Shown piece after piece: positions 1-7,808 of a stretch of 32,997 nt of DNA. The stretch is from Candidatus Limosilactobacillus faecipullorum (lineage in GTDB: Bacteria; Bacillota; Bacilli; Lactobacillales; Lactobacillaceae). Where the stretch lies: contig DWYX01000031.1 of NCBI GenBank assembly GCA_019118465.1, positions 1-32,997 of the forward strand, written 5' to 3'. Every line of letters begins with the position of its first letter. Position 1 is the first letter of the stretch. The notes beneath the pieces are model-generated. The model made no database searches. It had not been told where the DNA came from and saw only the letters and a list, made by a program, of their open reading frames with translations. The position numbers and the translations under genes are program-made.

Positions 1-394
1 CAGTTAAACCGTTCCAAACTGGAACCCCAGAGTATTCAGCCAAGATTTCAGCGTTCCGTTGGGAGAACCCACGGTATTCAATCCCATCGAACATTCCCCC
101 AAGAACCCGAGCAGTATCCTTAACCGATTCCTTGTAACCAATGTGTGAACCTGATGGGCCGAGGTAAGTAACATGAGCCCCTTGGTCCTTAGCACCAATT
201 TCGAAAGCACAACGAGTCCGCGTAGAACTCTTTTCAAAGATTAAAGCAATATTTTTGCCCTTCAACTTTGGTTGTTCAGTTCCGGCGTATTTTGCCTTCT
301 TGAGGTCTTCAGCCAAGTTCAACATGTATTCCATTTCACGCGTGTTAAAGTCGGCAAGCGTTAAGAAACTACGATTCCGTAAATTAAAAGCCAT
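1..394 (-). CDS. arcB: Ornithine carbamoyltransferase, N-terminal part (gene runs off window)
   Basis: Only the first ~131 codons are present; the gene continues past base 1. The enzyme interconverts ornithine plus carbamoyl phosphate with citrulline plus phosphate. In lactobacilli the version of this type usually works in the arginine deiminase pathway, making ATP through carbamate kinase. The protein starts [16 protein letters not shown] and carries the carbamoyl-phosphate loop SSTRTR followed by CAFE, typical of the OTCase family. The start ATG is at 394-392, with AGGAGG at 410-405 on the minus strand. A near-palindromic cre-like site and a TATAAT box lie upstream (442-461), suggesting CcpA control, which fits a catabolic arc role. 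An anabolic ArgF cannot be excluded from this fragment. OTCase identity is very sure; arcB versus argF is moderately sure. Confidence 0.9.
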   Translation of the reverse strand, partial: MAFNLRNRSFLTLADFNTREMEYMLNLAEDLKKAKYAGTEQPKLKGKNIALIFEKSSTRTRCAFEIGAKDQGAHVTYLGPSGSHIGYKESVKDTARVLGGMFDGIEYRGFSQRNAEILAEYSGVPVWNGLT

Positions 395-441
395 TGATCT
401 AATTCCTCCTAAGGTTTGTAACAACTTTCTTTACGATTATT

Positions 442-461
442 ATTATAGAAAGCGTTTTCTA
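442..461 (-). promoter_or_regulatory. cre-like site overlapping the -10 of the OTCase promoter
   Basis: TAGAAAGCGTTTTCTA (446-461) is a near-perfect palindrome close to the CcpA cre consensus. On the minus strand it directly abuts and overlaps a TATAAT (447-442) that could be the -10 box of the OTCase gene. No good -35 is visible. Catabolite repression of arc genes is known in lactobacilli; binding here is inferred. Confidence 0.55.
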
Positions 462-603
462 AAAATTACGCTGAACTTACGTATTCTTCACAGAATTAGG
501 GAGAATTTTTTACGGCGCATTAAAATATACAGTCAATTCTGCATGAATTATCCTTGCTAAATGTATAAATACATATAAAAATGTATGAAGCAACTTTTAA
601 TTG

Positions 604-641
604 TGAATAATTTTACTTTATTCATCAATTCAAGGTATACT
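604..641. promoter_or_regulatory. Inverted repeat and -10 box upstream of the GlnL-like gene
   Basis: TGAATAA (604-610) and TTATTCA (618-624) form a perfect 7-bp inverted repeat with a 7-nt spacer, resembling an ARG-box or other dimeric-regulator operator. A TATACT (636-641) lies 52 nt before the plus-strand ATG at 694 and could be its -10 box, with the operator over the -35 region. The same intergenic stretch has ATGTAT-AA-ATACAT at 561-574 and another ATGTAT at 581-586. Which regulator binds is unknown. Confidence 0.4.
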
Positions 642-693
642 TCAATCAGCATCAAAAAGATTCAAGTTTGTTTAAAAAAGGAGCAATTTTACG

Positions 694-1542
694 ATGAATT
701 TCTATCTTGCCGATCCAAACGAAGCCAACCGTAACCTCTTCCAAAAGTTGATCGAGCGCAGTTTCGACAACTATGTCGTTGGGCAAAGCGTCTCAGCTTC
801 ACAAGCTTACTTGGATTTATTAGAACTCAGAGTTGATATTATGGTAATCAGTAATGATCTAACCCCTTATGATGGAATTGAACTTGTTCGTCGCCTTAAG
901 GACGTAAATTCCCGGCCCCGTTTTATCCTCACAGGGACTAAGATAACTCCTGAAATTAGAGAAGCGGCTTACCGGGAAAACATTGATATCGTGATTGCCG
1001 ATCCCCTCCAACCAATTGAAGTTAAGCACCTGCTTCAGTTAATTGGGGGCTATGTCAACATGACCAACCGGCTAGCTGCCATTTACGAATTAGCCCTTGC
1101 TAGTCCCGCTTCGTACCAACGACCACAATCAGCCCAACGAAAACGAATTGATCACGTTAATTCCGTTTTAATGTTCTTAGGAATTGCGGCCGAAACTGGA
1201 AGTGAAGATATTCGACGGATCCTAAAATTAATGGTTGACCAAAATATTAACTTTGCAGGGATCAACTTTGAACGGGATCTCCAAATGAATGACCATACTA
1301 AGAAGGTTGTTTTCCAACGGATTCGGCGCTCACTAAAAGCTGGGATTACTAATCTAGCAACAATGTGTCTTGATTATCCCGAAAACGATATTCTACTCGA
1401 ATACGCGAACAACCTTTTCGAATACCAAAATGTTCACGTTGAAATAGAACGTCTTCAAGGTGAAGAAACCCCTGCTAAAAGCCAAATTTCTCTCCAACAC
1501 TTCTTTGACGGCCTCTGGCAGGAAAGTTTTAGGGAAAGATAA
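694..1542 (+). CDS. GlnL/YcbB-like transcriptional regulator with degenerate receiver domain
   Basis: The 282-aa protein has an N-terminal receiver-like fold (about residues 1-120) and a C-terminal region (about 150-260) that resembles the YcbB/GlnL DNA-binding domain (LGIAAETGSEDIRRILKLM). The B. subtilis relative GlnL controls glutamine use with a kinase partner. Here the phosphorylation site appears lost: the phospho-acceptor position reads VISNDL with Ser53 where Asp is expected, the acidic pair near the start is D7-P8, and the conserved Lys near residue 103 is Asp (IADP). T80 is retained. No histidine kinase lies nearby. AAGGAG at 678-683 supports the ATG. It is transcribed divergently from the OTCase gene, so it may regulate nitrogen or arginine genes. 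Family call is by remembered similarity, moderately sure; function is inferred. Confidence 0.7.
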   Translation: MNFYLADPNEANRNLFQKLIERSFDNYVVGQSVSASQAYLDLLELRVDIMVISNDLTPYDGIELVRRLKDVNSRPRFILTGTKITPEIREAAYRENIDIVIADPLQPIEVKHLLQLIGGYVNMTNRLAAIYELALASPASYQRPQSAQRKRIDHVNSVLMFLGIAAETGSEDIRRILKLMVDQNINFAGINFERDLQMNDHTKKVVFQRIRRSLKAGITNLATMCLDYPENDILLEYANNLFEYQNVHVEIERLQGEETPAKSQISLQHFFDGLWQESFRER

Positions 1543-1889
1543 AAAGGCTTTTCCGAAAATTCCGCAATGCCTAAAGGTCGGGAGGAAACCTTCTCGACGG
1601 GCTGGCAAGGAGAACGAAGGTTGATTAGTAAGAATTGTTCTTTCGTTCGAACTTATCCCCTAAGGCCGTGGGTTTCAACCATAGTTTCTGTGTAAAATTC
1701 GGAGATACGAAAAGGCTGGGAAGAAATACAAGTTTCTTCCCAGCCTCAAGGTAGCCAGCTTATCTCGAGGAGAATTTTCTAGCAAAGCCGGACTGCACAC
1801 TAGCTAAACTAAAACATTGTTGGCTCAACTTTAAGCGAATGCGAAGGCTGGTTGCCTTTTTGGTTAAGCTATACCGTTCATTTCCCAGA
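1543..1889. other. Intergenic region with no gene found
   Basis: This 347-nt stretch separates two convergent genes. I see no ORF with a ribosome binding site. It holds one strong hairpin (1713-1746, annotated separately). The rest looks like non-coding or decayed sequence. Confidence 0.5.
1709..1746 (-). terminator. Terminator of the ECF S-component gene
   Basis: AGGCTGGGAAGAAA (1713-1726) pairs perfectly over 14 bp with 1733-1746 around a 6-nt loop. Reading on the minus strand, the stem is followed by TTTT, so it acts downstream of the 1890-2486 gene. The plus strand has no T-run. The same TGGGAAGAA stem sequence reappears at 18598-18631. Confidence 0.7.
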
Positions 1890-2486
1890 TTATTTTTCTA
1901 ATCGCTGGATCACTTTACACAAAGGAACTACTAGTAAAGGAACTACGATTGCGGCGAGGACTGCTTCCGCGATTCCATTGGTTCCAACAATTGCGGCTAA
2001 AGCTACACCTAAGTTAGTTTGGCTAACATGATAACCAGCAGCGACTTGGGGAGTATTAGCAAAGAGGTAGATTCCGCCTAATACCAAGATGGTATTTGTT
2101 AATGAAGCTACTAACCCGCTTAAACTTGCCGCGATTCCTGTGCGGCCACTTTTTTGAACTAGCCAAAAGGTCCAGCCAGCAAATAAACCGACCAAGATCC
2201 GGGGAACAACTGAGATTAAAGGGTTTGTAAAAATCAGTGGAGCTAAAGCAGAACTGGGGTAAACAAAAGCCCGGATAAAGGTAAGAATTCCCCAAACCAT
2301 TCCTGCTAAAGTTCCTTCAATCGGACCAAATAATGCCGCAATTACCGCCACGGTTACTGGCATTGTAGTAATCGAAAGCGGACCAAGTGGTAAATTACCA
2401 ATGAAAGGAACTAAATCTTGGACAATAATTAGGACTAATAATAAACTCCGCCGGGTCAAGCGGCGAATTTGGGATCGTTGTTGCAT
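1890..2486 (-). CDS. ECF transporter S component (possibly pantothenate, PanT-like)
   Basis: A 198-aa, very hydrophobic protein with about five to six predicted membrane segments. It fits the small substrate-binding (S) subunits of energy-coupling factor vitamin transporters (ECF_trnsprt family). These pair with a shared EcfA-EcfA'-EcfT module encoded elsewhere. The motifs LGPLSITTMPVTVAVIAALFG and WGILTFIRAF plus FTNPLISVVPRILVG resemble the group often annotated as pantothenate or related vitamin carriers. The substrate is not provable here. TCCTCC at 2491-2496 (GGAGGA on the minus strand) supports the ATG at 2486. It is a single-gene unit ending at the 1713-1746 hairpin. No riboswitch was recognised in the short leader. 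Confidence 0.75.
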   Translation of the reverse strand: MQQRSQIRRLTRRSLLLVLIIVQDLVPFIGNLPLGPLSITTMPVTVAVIAALFGPIEGTLAGMVWGILTFIRAFVYPSSALAPLIFTNPLISVVPRILVGLFAGWTFWLVQKSGRTGIAASLSGLVASLTNTILVLGGIYLFANTPQVAAGYHVSQTNLGVALAAIVGTNGIAEAVLAAIVVPLLVVPLCKVIQRLEK

Positions 2487-2566
2487 ATTTTCCTCCGTAA
2501 CAAGTTGATGTTTTATTTTACCATTATTAGACCCAAAATTTCTTTAAAAATCATTCGAAAAGTGGC

Positions 2567-2595
2567 GGGACACAAGCCCATTAAAGCGGTATACT
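2567..2595 (+). promoter_or_regulatory. Promoter for the SH3-like/proC unit
   Basis: GGGACA (2567-2572, 4 of 6 to TTGACA) is followed after 17 nt by TATACT (2590-2595). Transcription would start about 25 nt before the ATG at 2627. Confidence 0.5.
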
Positions 2596-2626
2596 TGAGA
2601 CAAACTATGCATTTGGGGTGAACTTT

Positions 2627-3352
2627 ATGAAAGACGAATTCAAAACCGGTAACCCAATCTGGATTTACTACCGGGATATCGACAACAATGATAACCTTCG
2701 CCTGCCCCAGCTTCTCCGGGGGCATCTCGGGCAAAGTTACGACATCAAAAAAATTAAAATTCCTAACTATAATTTAGTTCAAATTACAGGAACTTTAAAA
2801 GGAACCTTCGATAATACGGCCAAAAGTGTTTGTTTCTACTATCGGAAACAAACTTGGGGGGAAATTCAAAATGTTGACCTTTACCTCCATCTTAAAACAC
2901 CAGTCACTATTTATGACCAGGTTGCCGGCATGCCATTGTCTGATAAGCTTCCGGGAAATATTTATGTTAAATCTTTCCAACGGATCGCTACTACAACTCG
3001 TGAATTTTGGTACCAAATTAACGCTGATCAATGGGTTAAGTTTGATGATGACCAGATGACATTAGTTGAGCATGATCCGTTTACAGAACAAAAAGCCACT
3101 AAACCAATTGTTGATCTTACCTATTTAAAGTTAAATAAGGTAAAAGCGACCGTTGACTTTTTACCTAATCGCGCTATTGACACTTATGATCAACCATATG
3201 GCTTACCACTAACTAAGTTGGCTAACGGTACTTCCGTAACCTTAATTGCCCGGGTAAAAGATGACAACGGCGTAACTTGGTATGAAACTGACAACTCGGG
3301 TTACATTAACGCTAGTTACATTCAATTAGATGACAAGGACGGTGAAGATTAG
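2627..3352 (+). CDS. Uncharacterised protein with SH3-like repeats
   Basis: I do not recognise a named family. The 241-aa product has no signal peptide or membrane segment, so it is probably cytoplasmic. Two segments look like SH3-type beta barrels: about residues 80-145 (KTPVTIYDQVAGMPLSD ... WYQINADQWVKFDDD) and about 170-238 (AIDTYDQPYGLPLTKLANG ... WYETDNSGYINASYIQL). The repeated pattern 'YDQxxGxPL ... W(Y)' points to an internal duplication. Such modules normally bind cell-wall material in secreted lactobacillar proteins, so a leaderless version is odd. I chose ATG 2627 because GGGG at 2615-2618 is a fair Shine-Dalgarno for it; the upstream in-frame GTG at 2618 has none. The stop TAG shares its G with the GTG start of proC, so the two are translationally coupled. 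Confidence 0.7.
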   Translation: MKDEFKTGNPIWIYYRDIDNNDNLRLPQLLRGHLGQSYDIKKIKIPNYNLVQITGTLKGTFDNTAKSVCFYYRKQTWGEIQNVDLYLHLKTPVTIYDQVAGMPLSDKLPGNIYVKSFQRIATTTREFWYQINADQWVKFDDDQMTLVEHDPFTEQKATKPIVDLTYLKLNKVKATVDFLPNRAIDTYDQPYGLPLTKLANGTSVTLIARVKDDNGVTWYETDNSGYINASYIQLDDKDGED

Positions 3353-4131
3353 TGAAAATTGCTATTGTCGGTGCTGGTAACATGGGCTCTGCCATTTTAA
3401 AGGGGCTTAAGGCTGCCGGTGAAACCGAACTAATCGCTTTAAATCCTGTTAACCCCCGGGTTGAAAAATTTACCAAAGCCAACCAAATTCAATTGGTAAA
3501 TACCCCTGTTGACCTAGTTAAAACTCAACCTGCTGTTGTGATTTTAACCACCCCTGCCCCAATTACGGTTGAAGTTGCCAGTCAATTAGCCTCTCTGAAT
3601 AGTGAAACGATTGTAATTTCTTCAGCAGCTGGGGTTTCTTTGGCCGCCCTCGCTAAGGCTTTACCTAACCACCCCCTGGCAGCAATGATTCCAAATACTC
3701 CAGTAGCCGTAAAGGCAGGAACCATTGGCTTGGCATTGAGTAAAGACTTATCCGCAACAGCGACCGCAACGATTAAAGAATTGCTTGGTAAGATCGGCGA
3801 TGTAATTATCGTTAAGGAAGCTGATCTCGATATTATTGGGGTCGTTGGTGGCTGTGGCCCCGCCTTTGTAGATGTTTTAATGGACGCTTTTGCGGATGCG
3901 GCTGTGAAACACGGGCTAAACCGCCAAACCGCTTATCGAGTAGTTGCTAGTATGATTAAAGGGAGTGGAACCCTCGCAACGCAAACTGGCTTAGCACCAG
4001 CCCTTTTGCGTGACCAGGTAACCTCACCTGGCGGCACAACAATTAAGGGCGTTAGTGCCTTAGAAGCCCGCGGTTTCCGGGGAGCAACAATCGCTGCTGT
4101 TGATGCCGCAAGTGGTGAAACAACTGACTAG
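3352..4131 (+). CDS. proC: Pyrroline-5-carboxylate reductase
   Basis: ProC makes the last step of proline synthesis, reducing pyrroline-5-carboxylate with NAD(P)H. The 259-aa length fits the family. The Rossmann dinucleotide motif GAGNMG is at residues 7-12. The C-terminal substrate region shows GGCGPAFVDVLMDAFADAAVKHGL and DQVTSPGGTTIKG, the ProC signature. The GTG start overlaps the TAG of the preceding gene by one base. A hairpin with a T-run follows at 4204-4239. No proA or proB lies nearby. The identification is secure. Confidence 0.95.
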   Translation: MKIAIVGAGNMGSAILKGLKAAGETELIALNPVNPRVEKFTKANQIQLVNTPVDLVKTQPAVVILTTPAPITVEVASQLASLNSETIVISSAAGVSLAALAKALPNHPLAAMIPNTPVAVKAGTIGLALSKDLSATATATIKELLGKIGDVIIVKEADLDIIGVVGGCGPAFVDVLMDAFADAAVKHGLNRQTAYRVVASMIKGSGTLATQTGLAPALLRDQVTSPGGTTIKGVSALEARGFRGATIAAVDAASGETTD

Positions 4132-4203
4132 CTAAGTTTTTGGTAAGTTTACTGAAAATACTAGCTTTATAGTGAATTTTGCTATATAACATTTAAGGAC
4201 TGT

Positions 4204-4239
4204 AAAAAAGAGACTGAGTCCCTCGCCCAGCCTCTTTTT
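4204..4239 (+). terminator. Rho-independent terminator after proC
   Basis: AAAAAGAG (4204-4211 area) pairs with CTCTTTTT (4232-4239), with an inner CTG/CAG pairing and a final T-run. Its 3' arm CCCAGCCTC matches the recurring terminator sequence family seen at 1713 and 18598. Confidence 0.75.
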
Positions 4240-4270
4240 AACTTTATTAAAGGAGCTTAACTTTAAAAAC

Positions 4271-5524
4271 ATGACTGCTAATTTTATCCCCCTCGTTTTG
4301 GGAAGTGATTTTAACGCTTACGGAATGGCCCGAGCAATTCATAAAACTTACGGGATTAAATCAGAACTATTCGCACGGGCTGAATTGGCCCCAACTAAGT
4401 ATTCAAAAATTGTTAATCTGCATTTGCACCCCGATTTGCAAAAGCCAGCCGTCTTCACTGACTTATTAGTTAAAGCTGCTGATAAGTTCAAAGCAGCGAC
4501 TGGCAAGCCAGTATTATTAATTTCTTGTGGTGATGACTACACGGAATTAGTTGCCAAAAATCGTGACGTCCTTGCTCAACACATGGTCTGTCCTTATGCT
4601 GATTACAAGACAATTTCTACGTTAACTGATAAAGAAAAGTTCTACGAAGTCTGTGAAAAATATGGCTTGCCATACCCTAAGACAGCGATCTTAAAACCTG
4701 ACTTAGACTACCAAAATTATGTTTCTCCGTTTGATTATCCGGTTGCCCTTAAAGCGGCTGATGCCGTTGAATGGCACAAGGGTAACTTTGAAGGCTATGA
4801 AAAAGCCTACATCATTAACGATCAGGCTCGCTTGCGGGAAGTTCTAAAGATTATCTATGAAGCTAGTCCTTACAAGGGTGACTTAATCTTACAAGAGTTC
4901 ATTCCTGGTGACGACAGTAACATGCGGACAATGAATGCCTACGTTGACCAATACCATCAAGTGAAAATGCTTAGCCTCGGTCATCCTCTATTGGAAGATT
5001 GTAACCCGGCAAACGTTGGTAACTACGTAGCTATTTTGCCTCAATATGACGAACAACTTTACCACCAAGTCCAAAACTTCTTGGAGCAAGTAAACTTTAC
5101 TGGTTACGTCAACTTTGACTTTAAGTACGACCGGCGCGATCAAACCTTCAAAGTCTTTGACCTTAACCCTCGGCAAGGGCGGAGCTCCTTCTTTGTTTCC
5201 CTTAACGGCAATTCCATGCCAGCTTTCCCCGTAATGGACTACATTGATGGCAACTTAAAAGACCAACCACCCCTCTACGCTAACCAAGACCCAAGTAAGT
5301 ATCAAGTTTGGCTTGGGGTTTCAAAGGCAACCTTCCTAAAGTATGCAAAGGACAATCAAGCTAAACAAACTGCCGAACAGCTCATCCAAAAAGGCCAATG
5401 GGGAACCACCTATGCTTACGCTGCTGACATGAACTTTAAGCGGTGGTTGCTTGGCAAACGCATTGATTTTAACTACGCTAAAAACTTCAAGCGCTTCTTC
5501 ATTCAAAAGGGCGATTTGAAGTAG
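4271..5524 (+). CDS. ATP-grasp D-aspartate ligase (peptidoglycan cross-bridge, Asl family)
   Basis: The 417-aa protein closely follows the pattern I recall for the E. faecium D-aspartate ligase Aslfm: [14 protein letters not shown] at the start, [67 protein letters not shown] and WGTTYAY at the expected places. These enzymes use ATP to attach D-Asp to the epsilon-amino group of Lys in the UDP-MurNAc-pentapeptide, giving the Lys-D-Asp(Asn) bridge found in many lactobacilli. The ATP-grasp fold covers about residues 110-330. AGGAG at 4251-4255 is rather far (15 nt) from the ATG, but the N-terminus matches the family. It sits alone between a terminator before (4204-4239) and one after (5727-5778). 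Confidence 0.8.
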   Translation: MTANFIPLVLGSDFNAYGMARAIHKTYGIKSELFARAELAPTKYSKIVNLHLHPDLQKPAVFTDLLVKAADKFKAATGKPVLLISCGDDYTELVAKNRDVLAQHMVCPYADYKTISTLTDKEKFYEVCEKYGLPYPKTAILKPDLDYQNYVSPFDYPVALKAADAVEWHKGNFEGYEKAYIINDQARLREVLKIIYEASPYKGDLILQEFIPGDDSNMRTMNAYVDQYHQVKMLSLGHPLLEDCNPANVGNYVAILPQYDEQLYHQVQNFLEQVNFTGYVNFDFKYDRRDQTFKVFDLNPRQGRSSFFVSLNGNSMPAFPVMDYIDGNLKDQPPLYANQDPSKYQVWLGVSKATFLKYAKDNQAKQTAEQLIQKGQWGTTYAYAADMNFKRWLLGKRIDFNYAKNFKRFFIQKGDLK

Positions 5525-5532
5525 CTGGTTGC

Positions 5533-5590
5533 GAGAAAATTTTCTCACCGGAATTAGCTTCTAAGTAACGTTTGCATTCCCGAGTATTAC
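5533..5590 (+). repeat. Dispersed 3'-flank repeat, copy A
   Basis: 36 nt (5533-5568, from GAGAAAAT to CTAAGTAA) match 28344-28379 at 28 of 36 positions with no gaps. It contains the perfect palindrome GAGAAAATTTTCTC (5533-5546). CCGAGTATTAC at 5580-5590 is the exact reverse complement of 28376-28386, which directly follows copy B. Both copies begin 8-9 nt after a stop codon and precede a terminator. Confidence 0.6.
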
Positions 5591-5726
5591 AAGAAACTCA
5601 GGTCGAGGCAGTAGCCAAGTGGACATCGCCTTCTTTCAGGGCACTAATCCTACTTGGTCTTGCGTGAACTCACAAACGTAAGCAAGTTCCAAACCATAGC
5701 TCTAGAGAATAAACTTGCACGTTTTC

Positions 5727-5778
5727 AAAAAATGAGTGAAAAGCCTTTCATATTCTGAAGACTTTTCACTCATTTTTT
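5727..5778. terminator. Bidirectional terminator between D-Asp ligase and metal ATPase
   Basis: AAAAAATGAGTGAAAAG (5727-5743) pairs perfectly over 17 bp with 5762-5778. An A-run at one end and a T-run at the other let it stop both converging transcripts. The stop codon of the minus-strand ATPase (5779-5777) lies partly in the stem. Confidence 0.9.
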
Positions 5779-7696
5779 ATATCTTCTCAACCACCGCTTG
5801 CGGCTTTGGTTGGGTTGGTTGTTGTTTTGAGGATGTTTTTTTAGTGTGAACCAAACGGAGTGCGTTCAAAACAGCGATTAAAGTCACTCCGACATCAGCG
5901 AAAACTGCTTCCCAAAGGTTAACAATGCCAAAGGCCGCTAAAATTAAGCAACCAACTTTAATTGCAAGCGCAAAGGCAATGTTTTCTTGGGCGATCCGAC
6001 GTGTCTTTTGTGCAATTTTCCGAACTGTTAAGATTGAGCTTGGTTCATCATTCATCAAAACAATATCAGCTGCTTCGATCGCCGCATCTGATCCAAGTGC
6101 CCCCATCGCAATTCCAAGATCACTTCCGGCTAGGACTGGCGTATCGTTTAAACCGTCCCCAACAAAAGCAACCTTTCCTTGCGTTTTAGCTTGGAATTGC
6201 CGAACTAACTTTAGCTTGTCTGCTGGCAAGAGACCCGCATGGACTTCATCGACGCCAAGTTTGGAAGCAACGGCTTGGGCGGTTGCTTGATTGTCACCTG
6301 TCAACATGACCGTCCTAGCAATCCCACTTTGTTTTAAACCGGCTAAGGCTGACTTAGCACTTGCCTTTACCGTATCCGCAACTACAATTGCCCCTTTAAA
6401 GTGACCATCATAAGCAACGTAAACAACGGTCCCGATTTCATGGCTCAATGGTTTAAAACCAGTAACGGCTTTTGCTTGCATCAACTTAGCATTCCCAACG
6501 AATAACTCTTTTCCTTGGTACTGAGCTACTACCCCTTGGCCAACGACTTCATTAATTTCACTAGCTTCTATGGTAACATTACTTGCTTGAACTAAAGCTT
6601 TCGCAATTGGATGGGGCGACTTTTTTTCAGCGACAGCCGCTAGCTTCAAAAGGTCCGCCGAACTAATGCCAACCGGATGAAGTTGACTTACCGTAAAGCG
6701 TCCCAACGTTAGGGTCCCAGTCTTATCAAAGACCATCGTTTGAACTTGATTCAAAACGTCGAGGTAATTACTTCCCTTCACAAGGACTCCTTGTTTGGAG
6801 GCGGCCCCAATTCCACTAAAGTAACTAAGCGGAACGGAGATTACCAGGGCACAAGGACAAGAAATTACGAGAACACTTAAGGCCCGGTAAAGCCAGGTGA
6901 GCCAAGCCTCGCCAGTTACTAACGGTGGCAAGATCGCAACTAGGGCGGCTACTCCAACCACAACCGGTGTATAAACTCGACTAAACTTAGTAATAAAGTT
7001 TTCTACCTTGGTTTTCTTTTCACTCGCCGATTCAACGAGCTTTAAAATTTTAGCAACAGTTGAATCACCATATCGTTTAGTTACCTTGAGTTGTAAGACA
7101 CCACTTTGGTTTACCGTCCCACTTAAAATCGTTCGCCCTGGACTAACAAAAACTGGTTGGCTTTCCCCAGTTAAAGCTGCGGTATCAAGGTATGAACGCC
7201 CTTCGATAATTTCACCATCTAGGGGAACTTTTTCACCCGGTTTAACTTGGATAACATCCCCAATTTCAACCGCTGCTGGTGAAACTTGATTAATCTTTCC
7301 GTGAGCTAAAACAAGGTTGGCATGATCAGGCCGCAATTTCAAAAGACCACTGATGGATCGTTTTGAATTTTCCACGGCTAAGTCCTGGAAAAAATCCCCA
7401 ATTTTATAAAACAGCATGACGGCTACAGCTTCCGCAAACTCCCCAATTAGGAGAGCTCCAACCGTCGCAATTGCCATCAAAAAGTTCTCGTCAAACCAAT
7501 GACCAGCCCGGATGTTTTTACTAGCTACCATTAAGACATCATACCCAACGATTAAATAAGCAACGATTAAAATCCCTGCCTTAATAAAAGCCGGTAAGGG
7601 GGAAATAACCCCAATTACAAGGAACAAAATTCCTAAGCCAGCAAGGATTGCTTCTCGTTTTTGCTTTGTATTTAGGTTCGATAATTTAACCATCAT
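5777..7696 (-). CDS. cadA: P1B-type heavy-metal ATPase (Zn/Cd/Pb exporter type)
   Basis: A 639-aa membrane pump that exports soft divalent metals at the expense of ATP. It has TGES (176-179, actuator), the metal-site CPC in the membrane (280-282), DKTGT (324-328, phosphorylated Asp), HP (362-363), TGDN and GDGLND (513-518). The Lys in ALAIK (580) and the DVG in the last helix (601-603) fit the P1B-2 Zn/Cd/Pb subgroup. The N-terminal HMA domain with CxxC is absent, which is a shorter form than classical CadA. GGGGGAGA at 7709-7702 precedes the ATG at 7696. The CzrA-like repressor gene lies just upstream on the same strand, with a promoter and operator in between. Exact metal is inferred. Confidence 0.92.
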   Translation of the reverse strand: MMVKLSNLNTKQKREAILAGLGILFLVIGVISPLPAFIKAGILIVAYLIVGYDVLMVASKNIRAGHWFDENFLMAIATVGALLIGEFAEAVAVMLFYKIGDFFQDLAVENSKRSISGLLKLRPDHANLVLAHGKINQVSPAAVEIGDVIQVKPGEKVPLDGEIIEGRSYLDTAALTGESQPVFVSPGRTILSGTVNQSGVLQLKVTKRYGDSTVAKILKLVESASEKKTKVENFITKFSRVYTPVVVGVAALVAILPPLVTGEAWLTWLYRALSVLVISCPCALVISVPLSYFSGIGAASKQGVLVKGSNYLDVLNQVQTMVFDKTGTLTLGRFTVSQLHPVGISSADLLKLAAVAEKKSPHPIAKALVQASNVTIEASEINEVVGQGVVAQYQGKELFVGNAKLMQAKAVTGFKPLSHEIGTVVYVAYDGHFKGAIVVADTVKASAKSALAGLKQSGIARTVMLTGDNQATAQAVASKLGVDEVHAGLLPADKLKLVRQFQAKTQGKVAFVGDGLNDTPVLAGSDLGIAMGALGSDAAIEAADIVLMNDEPSSILTVRKIAQKTRRIAQENIAFALAIKVGCLILAAFGIVNLWEAVFADVGVTLIAVLNALRLVHTKKTSSKQQPTQPKPQAVVEKI

Positions 7697-7732
7697 GTTA
7701 ATCTCCCCCGATCATTTCTAACGTTTCCATTT

Positions 7733-7796
7733 ACATATAAACATATATGAATATGTTACCTATAATTTAACACCATCCCTTAACTTTATCAACAGG
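7733..7796 (-). promoter_or_regulatory. Promoter and ArsR-type operator for the metal ATPase
   Basis: On the minus strand, TTGATA is followed after 17 nt by TAAATT (4 of 6 to the -10 consensus), and just downstream lies an AT-rich imperfect inverted repeat (7756-7733) with ACATAT at each end and TGAATAT in one half on the plus strand. This resembles the dyads bound by ArsR/SmtB repressors. It lies between the repressor gene and the pump gene, so the pump may be transcribed on its own. Confidence 0.5.
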
Positions 7797-7808
7797 ATGA
7801 TGCCTAAA

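Noticed and set aside
255..560. Plus-strand 101-codon ORF over the OTCase start
   Set aside because: It lies antisense to a secure gene, has no ribosome site and shows no family features.
1543..1712. Possible gene remnant after the GlnL-like gene
   Set aside because: No frame gave recognisable protein pieces.
5925..7289. Three plus-strand ORFs (121, 75 and 93 codons) within the metal ATPase
   Set aside because: All are antisense shadows of a gene with complete P-type ATPase motifs.
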